Notes under the pieces: model-generated
What the model was told of the DNA's origin: nothing
Databases searched by the model: none
What the model saw: only the letters and a program-made list of their open reading frames with translations
DNA from: Candidatus Woesearchaeota archaeon
Lineage (GTDB): Archaea > Nanobdellota > Nanobdellia > Woesearchaeales > SM23-78
Length of the DNA stretch: 9,873 nucleotides
Assembly: GCA_011372335.1 (NCBI GenBank)
Contig: DRSY01000064.1
Coordinates: 1-9,873 of the forward strand
Direction of reading: 5' to 3'
Shown: positions 7,168-9,873 of the stretch, one piece after another
Position numbering within the stretch: position 1 is the first letter of the stretch
Layout of the letters: every line of letters starts with the position of its first letter
Translations under genes and position numbers: made by a program

Positions 7168-7246
7168 ATCAAGGAAGTAATAGGCGTAGCCTGGGCATCA
7201 AACCTTTTGGGAAACAAAAGAATTTCCTTAATAACCCATTTTTTTT
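7168..7246 (+). ncRNA. Candidate structured small RNA or 5' leader
   Basis: This 79-nt stretch can fold into a three-way junction that I worked out by hand. The outer helix pairs 7171-7178 (AAGGAAGT) with 7222-7229 (ATTTCCTT), eight pairs with one G-U. Hairpin 1 is AGGC-GTA-GCCT (7182-7192). Hairpin 2 is a perfect six-pair stem CTTTTG-GGAAA-CAAAAG (7204-7220). A T8 tract follows at 7239-7246. A TATA-like element lies at the right distance upstream. It could be an independent small RNA with its own terminator, or a regulatory leader or attenuator for the PUA-protein gene that begins two bases after the T-tract. It matches no RNA family I recognise and lacks clear tRNA, C/D-box or H/ACA features. 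AT-rich DNA can fold by chance, so confidence is limited. Confidence 0.4.
7239..7246 (+). terminator. T8 tract after the foldable stretch
   Basis: Eight consecutive T end one base before the GTG start codon at 7248. It can terminate infB read-through and/or the candidate small RNA. If so, the downstream gene needs either read-through or its own promoter; CTTAATAA at 7227-7234 is a weak candidate for a leaderless start at ATG 7254. Confidence 0.45.
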
Positions 7247-7247
7247 A

Positions 7248-7742
7248 GTGAAAATGCAGAGATTAAGGATTCTTAATACAAGGGAGAAGAAAGCAGTGCT
7301 TGATAGTCTTAAACAGACTTATGGTTTTTATGAGCGTTTAGAGGGCGTTCTTTTTCTTAGTTCAAAGCAAAAACTTTACTTATTAACAGGAGGCTTTAAT
7401 CTTATCATGGCGGGTGAGGAGAAACAATTAAGGATTGACAGGATTGGCGTGTACATTGGGAAAATAATGCCTGATGGTATACGATTAAGTATTGAAGGAA
7501 GCCAGATAATAGGGAGGCGTGCTAGGAAGAATGTTCTTTTAATAAGCAACAATCATCTTAAACCTTGGGTTAAAGGCGAGGACTTCTTGTTGAGCCCTGA
7601 AGAGGATGAACAAGTAAGAGGACGAGAAGGGTACTTTATTATAAGGCATGGCAGTGATTTCTTAGGGTGTGCAAGGATAAAGCAGAGATATGTGCAGAAC
7701 TTGTTGTCAAAGAATAGGAGGATAAAGACGCTTAATATATGA
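7248..7742 (+). CDS. PUA-domain RNA-binding protein, NIP7/NOP2-RsmF C-terminal-like
   Basis: A 164-residue protein resembling the stand-alone archaeal relatives of NIP7 and of the PUA region of NOL1/NOP2/RsmF methyltransferases, which act in ribosome assembly. The N-terminal part (LRILNTREKKAVLDSL, then an alpha/beta region with GVYIGKI and GIRLSIEGSQIIG) is laid out like the NIP7 pre-PUA domain. The C-terminal PUA part carries a G-rich turn (SDFLGCARI) and ends YVQNLLSKNRRIK, like the 'iKNxxPKxRR' end of the RsmF PUA domain. There is no methyltransferase domain. The start is GTG 7248 or ATG 7254, two codons apart, and neither has an SD; both keep the conserved N-terminus. The role in rRNA binding is inferred from family. 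Confidence 0.7.
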   Translation: MKMQRLRILNTREKKAVLDSLKQTYGFYERLEGVLFLSSKQKLYLLTGGFNLIMAGEEKQLRIDRIGVYIGKIMPDGIRLSIEGSQIIGRRARKNVLLISNNHLKPWVKGEDFLLSPEEDEQVRGREGYFIIRHGSDFLGCARIKQRYVQNLLSKNRRIKTLNI

Positions 7743-7764
7743 GTTATTATGAGTTATAACCAAT

Positions 7765-7793
7765 ACCCTGATGTGATATGAAATATGTAGGGT
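7765..7793 (+). other. Short inverted repeat after the PUA gene
   Basis: ACCCT (7765-7769) and AGGGT (7789-7793) can pair around a 19-nt AT-rich interior. The spacer 7743-7905 between the two converging genes is otherwise very AT-rich, with T5 tracts at 7831-7835 and 7858-7862 that may terminate the plus-strand transcript. No gene is visible in it. Confidence 0.25.
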
Positions 7794-7885
7794 GTATTCT
7801 TATAAGTATGATTATAGGATAAAAAATAAGTTTTTAATTATGTTTTGATACAAGATATTTTTAATATAAGAATAAGTTTTAAGAT

Positions 7886-7892
7886 AAAAAAA
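7886..7892 (-). terminator. T7 tract (minus strand) after the coiled-coil gene
   Basis: Seven A on the plus strand are seven T on the minus strand, 13 nt beyond the stop codon of the minus-strand gene. This fits a U-tract archaeal terminator. Confidence 0.5.
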
Positions 7893-7905
7893 CAATTTTT
7901 GATGC

Positions 7906-8190
7906 TTAGAGCATGTCTTCTATTGGCTTATTTGGTTTTGACGGGGGCGTGTTCTTAACTGCTTCCTTTGCTTCCTTTTCAAGATCCACGCCTAGTTCTT
8001 TAAGAGCAGCGATGTGTAGTTGCATTAACTGCTCAACAATCTGCAGGATTCTTGCAAGCTCCTGTCTTTCCTTTGCAAGAGTGCTTAGTGAGCCTTTATG
8101 AAACCCTATTTGTTCTTCCTTGCTCGCAGACTTGACTTCTTCCTTCATATCCTTTACTATGTCCTTCTTTTCTTCTTTCTTAGCAGCCAT
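7906..8190 (-). CDS. Small charged coiled-coil protein of unknown function
   Basis: A 94-residue soluble protein that I cannot assign to a named family. The N-terminus (1-27) is rich in K and E. A central stretch (about 28-70; IGFHKGSLSTLAKERQELA, then ILQIVEQLMQLHIAALKELGVDL) has regularly spaced hydrophobic residues that should form two amphipathic helices or a helical hairpin. The tail (about 79-90) is rich in proline, lysine and asparagine. There is no signal peptide, cysteine or membrane segment. ATG 8190 is well supported by GGTGAT (8196-8201 on the minus strand), an excellent SD five bases upstream. The gene stands alone, converging with the PUA gene and diverging from the asparagine-synthase-like gene. 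The helix composition suggests a protein-interaction or scaffold role, but that is speculation. Confidence 0.75.
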   Translation of the reverse strand: MAAKKEEKKDIVKDMKEEVKSASKEEQIGFHKGSLSTLAKERQELARILQIVEQLMQLHIAALKELGVDLEKEAKEAVKNTPPSKPNKPIEDML

Positions 8191-8195
8191 TCAAC

Positions 8196-8204
8196 ATCAC
8201 CTTT
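8196..8204 (-). promoter_or_regulatory. Shine-Dalgarno site of the coiled-coil gene
   Basis: AAAGGTGAT on the minus strand matches the archaeal anti-SD and ends five bases before ATG 8190. It implies a leadered transcript, so the promoter should lie further upstream; AT-rich stretches around 8210-8225 and 8262-8270 are candidates. Confidence 0.65.
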
Positions 8205-8244
8205 CTAAGCTTTTATTTTAAAAATTACAAAAACAAGGGCTTTC

Positions 8245-8257
8245 TGAAAAGTTTTCA
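8245..8257. other. Short palindrome in the divergent intergenic region
   Basis: TGAAAA-G-TTTTCA is a perfect 6-bp inverted repeat around one base, between the divergent coiled-coil and asparagine-synthase-like genes. It could be a regulator site, but such AT-rich palindromes arise easily by chance. The remainder of 8191-8377 shows only AT-rich promoter-like DNA. Confidence 0.2.
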
Positions 8258-8340
8258 AAAATAATACTTAAATCATGTGGTGCTTGTATTGGAATAGTTA
8301 GAAAGAGTTAATGGTGTTTTTTAAGTTTTTCTATGATAAT

Positions 8341-8349
8341 CTTAATAAA
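8341..8349 (+). promoter_or_regulatory. Possible TATA box for the asparagine-synthase-like gene
   Basis: CTTAATAAA is centred about 33 nt before ATG 8378, slightly longer than the other TATA-ATG spacings in this window. It lies downstream of the alternative ATG 8333 and so argues against that earlier start. Confidence 0.35.
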
Positions 8350-8377
8350 CTCGTATTATTCCCTTTTTATTCTGAGC

Positions 8378-9304
8378 ATGAAGACAGAGTTTTATATTCG
8401 CGGGGATAAGCTTATTAGCAGGCAGGCATGGGAGAAAATAATTCTAGGTATTAAGAAGTCTATAGAAGAACGGGGCGAAGATTTAAGTGATAAGTATAAA
8501 GCAAGAGAAGTTCTTAAACAGGAAATCGTTAGGGTGGTTGAGCAGAGACTACTTCTAGTTGAGGATGAGGGGTTAGGATTGATGTTCTCTGGCGGGGTGG
8601 ATAGCTCGCTTATAGCTATGATTGCGAGAAAAGCCGGGAAGGATGTTGTATGCTATACTGTTGGTTTTCACGAAGGAGCTTCAAAGGAGCCTGAGGATGT
8701 TGTCTGGGCGGTGAGAACCGCAAAAGAATTAGGTGTGCGGATTAAGACAAGAATCTTTGATTTGAAAGAAGCAGAAGCACTAATAAGAAGGACGGTGAGA
8801 ATATTAGGAGCTCAGCTTAACAACGTGGTTAATGTTGGTGTGGGTGCTGTGGAGCTTGCTTGTATTGAAATGGCAAAAGAAGATGATGTGAAGTACTTGT
8901 TCTCAGGGCTGGGGTCAGAAGAGGTATTCGCGGGTTATCAGAGGCACATGGATGCGGGGAATAGGCAAGCAGAGTGTTGGAGAGGGCTTATTGGGATGTA
9001 TGAGAGAGACTTATTAAGAGATGTTAGGATAGCGACCAGTGGAGGAATCAGTTTTTTAACGCCTTTTCTGGATAAAAGTTTAATAGCTGTGGCTATGAGG
9101 ATTCCTGCTGAGCTTAAGATTGATAAGAGAGGCTTGAAAATAATCTTAAGGGAAGCAGCAGAAGATCTTGGTCTGCCTGTAGACGTTGCGTGGAGGAAGA
9201 AAAGAGCAGCTCAGTATGGTAGCCGGCTGGATAAGGCTATTAGTAAGCTGGCGAGAAAGAAAGGTTTTATGTATAAGAAGGATTACTTGAAAAGTTTGGA
9301 ATAA
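8378..9304 (+). CDS. Asparagine-synthase-like (PP-loop) ATPase without glutaminase domain
   Basis: A 308-residue protein that corresponds to the C-terminal synthetase half of asparagine synthetase B. The PP-loop is SGGVDSS (71-77), which binds ATP for adenylation of the substrate carboxylate. The second signature is SGLGSEEVFAGY (176-187), where the classical enzyme has SGEGADELFGGY. The LTPFLD block (227-232) is conserved and KKRAAQYGSRLDKA (274-287) recalls the end of ASNSD1-type proteins. The N-terminal class II glutamine amidotransferase domain with its catalytic Cys2 is missing, so the nitrogen source would be ammonia, a partner protein, or the reaction differs. The frame is open from ATG 8333, but the added 15 residues are a hydrophobic translation of AT-rich promoter-like DNA; ATG 8378 is preferred. 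It is a single-gene unit. Confidence 0.83.
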   Translation: MKTEFYIRGDKLISRQAWEKIILGIKKSIEERGEDLSDKYKAREVLKQEIVRVVEQRLLLVEDEGLGLMFSGGVDSSLIAMIARKAGKDVVCYTVGFHEGASKEPEDVVWAVRTAKELGVRIKTRIFDLKEAEALIRRTVRILGAQLNNVVNVGVGAVELACIEMAKEDDVKYLFSGLGSEEVFAGYQRHMDAGNRQAECWRGLIGMYERDLLRDVRIATSGGISFLTPFLDKSLIAVAMRIPAELKIDKRGLKIILREAAEDLGLPVDVAWRKKRAAQYGSRLDKAISKLARKKGFMYKKDYLKSLE

Positions 9305-9385
9305 TGAAGGTAATAAATATAAAAAGACTGCTTTTCAAAGGCTTTCAGCAATGCCTAAGATTATATGGGGGAGAATAGAAAAACC

Positions 9386-9393
9386 TTTATAAA
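9386..9393 (+). promoter_or_regulatory. TATA box for the second MscS-type gene
   Basis: TTTATAAA is centred about 28 nt before ATG 9418, the same geometry as at 2860 and 1201, predicting a leaderless mRNA. No SD precedes the ATG. The spacer 9305-9385 also holds AATATAAAA at 9316-9324, a less well-placed TATA-like sequence. Confidence 0.65.
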
Positions 9394-9417
9394 CATATCT
9401 TCACAACTTTTTCTTAT

Positions 9418-9873
9418 ATGGCAGACCCTGTTAATGAGTCATTAGAAGTTATTAGCGGAGTAACAAACAAGGTTAATCCTGTTTTATCCAAACTTGTTAT
9501 AGCTGTGCTCATCCTGCTTATAGGCCTTATAATTGGTAAGTTAATTGGTGCCCTTATAAGACGAGCTCTTAACGAGGTTGAGCTTGATAAACATTTAAGA
9601 ATAGTTGCAGGTCTTAAATTCTCGGTGGAGCGGCTGATCAGTAGCTTTGTATCATACTTTATTTATTTCCTGGCGGTGGTGATGTCGCTTAATAGTCTGG
9701 GATTAACCACAGCAATCCTTAACATGATATCCGCTGCAATAATAGTTATCATAGTAATTTCGTTTCTCCTAGCAATTAAAGATTTTTTTCCCAACCTCAT
9801 CGCAGGCATTCTTATTAAGACTAAAAAAACATTTAATGAAGGAGATGAAATTCAGATAAAAGAGGTGAGGGGA
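9418..9873 (+). CDS. Second MscS-type mechanosensitive channel protein (3'-truncated by window edge)
   Basis: 152 codons are open from ATG 9418 to the window end without a stop codon. Hydrophobic helices lie at about residues 24-46, 70-91 and 99-119. The third runs into KDFFPNLIAGILI (121-133) and then FNEGDEIQIKEVRG (139-152), which match the end of the MscS pore helix and the first strand of its beta domain (typically 'pF.vGD.I.v.g..G'). The arrangement is the minimal three-helix one, shorter before the pore than the other MscS protein at 1235-2353, and the two are clearly different sequences. The pore helix is rich in I, V and A rather than the regular G/A pattern. A lone TATA box precedes it and suggests independent expression. 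Confidence 0.85.
   Translation, partial: MADPVNESLEVISGVTNKVNPVLSKLVIAVLILLIGLIIGKLIGALIRRALNEVELDKHLRIVAGLKFSVERLISSFVSYFIYFLAVVMSLNSLGLTTAILNMISAAIIVIIVISFLLAIKDFFPNLIAGILIKTKKTFNEGDEIQIKEVRG

Noticed and set aside
7168..7230. tRNA, C/D-box or H/ACA RNA in the infB-PUA spacer
   Set aside because: There is no TTC-type T loop, anticodon arm or CCA-compatible acceptor, no RTGATGA/CTGA box pair, and no single long hairpin with an ACA box; only an unnamed three-helix fold is supported.
7741..7760. Imperfect tandem 10-mer GAGTTATTAT/GAGTTATAAC
   Set aside because: There are only two imperfect copies, partly including the stop codon of the PUA gene; nothing suggests a repeat array.
8333..8377. 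Upstream start of the asparagine-synthase-like protein
   Set aside because: The extra hydrophobic residues read like translated AT-rich promoter DNA, and no suitably spaced TATA box or SD precedes 8333.
9351..9392. Tiny 13-codon ORF (MPKIIWGRIEKPL) behind a TATA-like sequence at 9316
   Set aside because: It is too short to separate from chance and its end overlaps the TATA box of the second MscS gene.

Overview
The window looks like part of an archaeal genome, most plausibly a DPANN-type (Woesearchaeota/Pacearchaeota-like) lineage. It carries archaeal translation genes (aIF5B/IF-2, the short aEF1B and its Zn-ribbon neighbour), an MCM-family ATPase, archaeal TATA-type promoters and a mix of leaderless and Shine-Dalgarno (SD) starts. 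The lineage is inferred from gene content and style, not from a marker tree. The DNA is AT-rich and gene-dense. No rRNA, recognisable tRNA, CRISPR array or insertion sequence was seen, and no gene-free stretch exceeds 300 bases.

Layout. 1-1110 (+): 3' part of an MCM-family AAA+ ATPase. 1235-2353 (+): MscS channel with a TATA box just upstream. 2362-2850 (+): stand-alone LigD-type 3'-phosphoesterase, tightly linked to mscS by an SD on the mscS stop codon. 2891-3148 and 3171-3449 (+): Zn-ribbon protein plus aEF1B, a two-gene translation operon with its own TATA box and a T-tract terminator. 3472-5235 (-): large surface lipoprotein-like protein, divergent from infB. 5318-7132 (+): aIF5B. 7138-7247: a promoter, a short foldable stretch with three helices and a T8 tract, just before a NIP7/NOP2-PUA-like RNA-binding protein (7248-7742, +). 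7906-8190 (-): small unknown coiled-coil protein. 8378-9304 (+): asparagine-synthase-like ATPase without a glutaminase domain. 9418-9873 (+): start of a second MscS-type channel, cut by the window end.

Themes. Three loci serve translation or ribosome biogenesis (Zn-ribbon/aEF1B, aIF5B, PUA protein). Two serve osmotic protection (both MscS proteins), one nucleic-acid end repair (PE), one DNA unwinding (MCM-like) and one the cell surface. Transcripts that begin with a TATA box about 27-30 nt before the ATG appear leaderless, while genes inside operons have SD sequences. The least explained items are the structured RNA candidate at 7168-7246, the orphan 94-residue protein, and the putative calcium-binding surface lipoprotein that shares a compact divergent promoter with infB.
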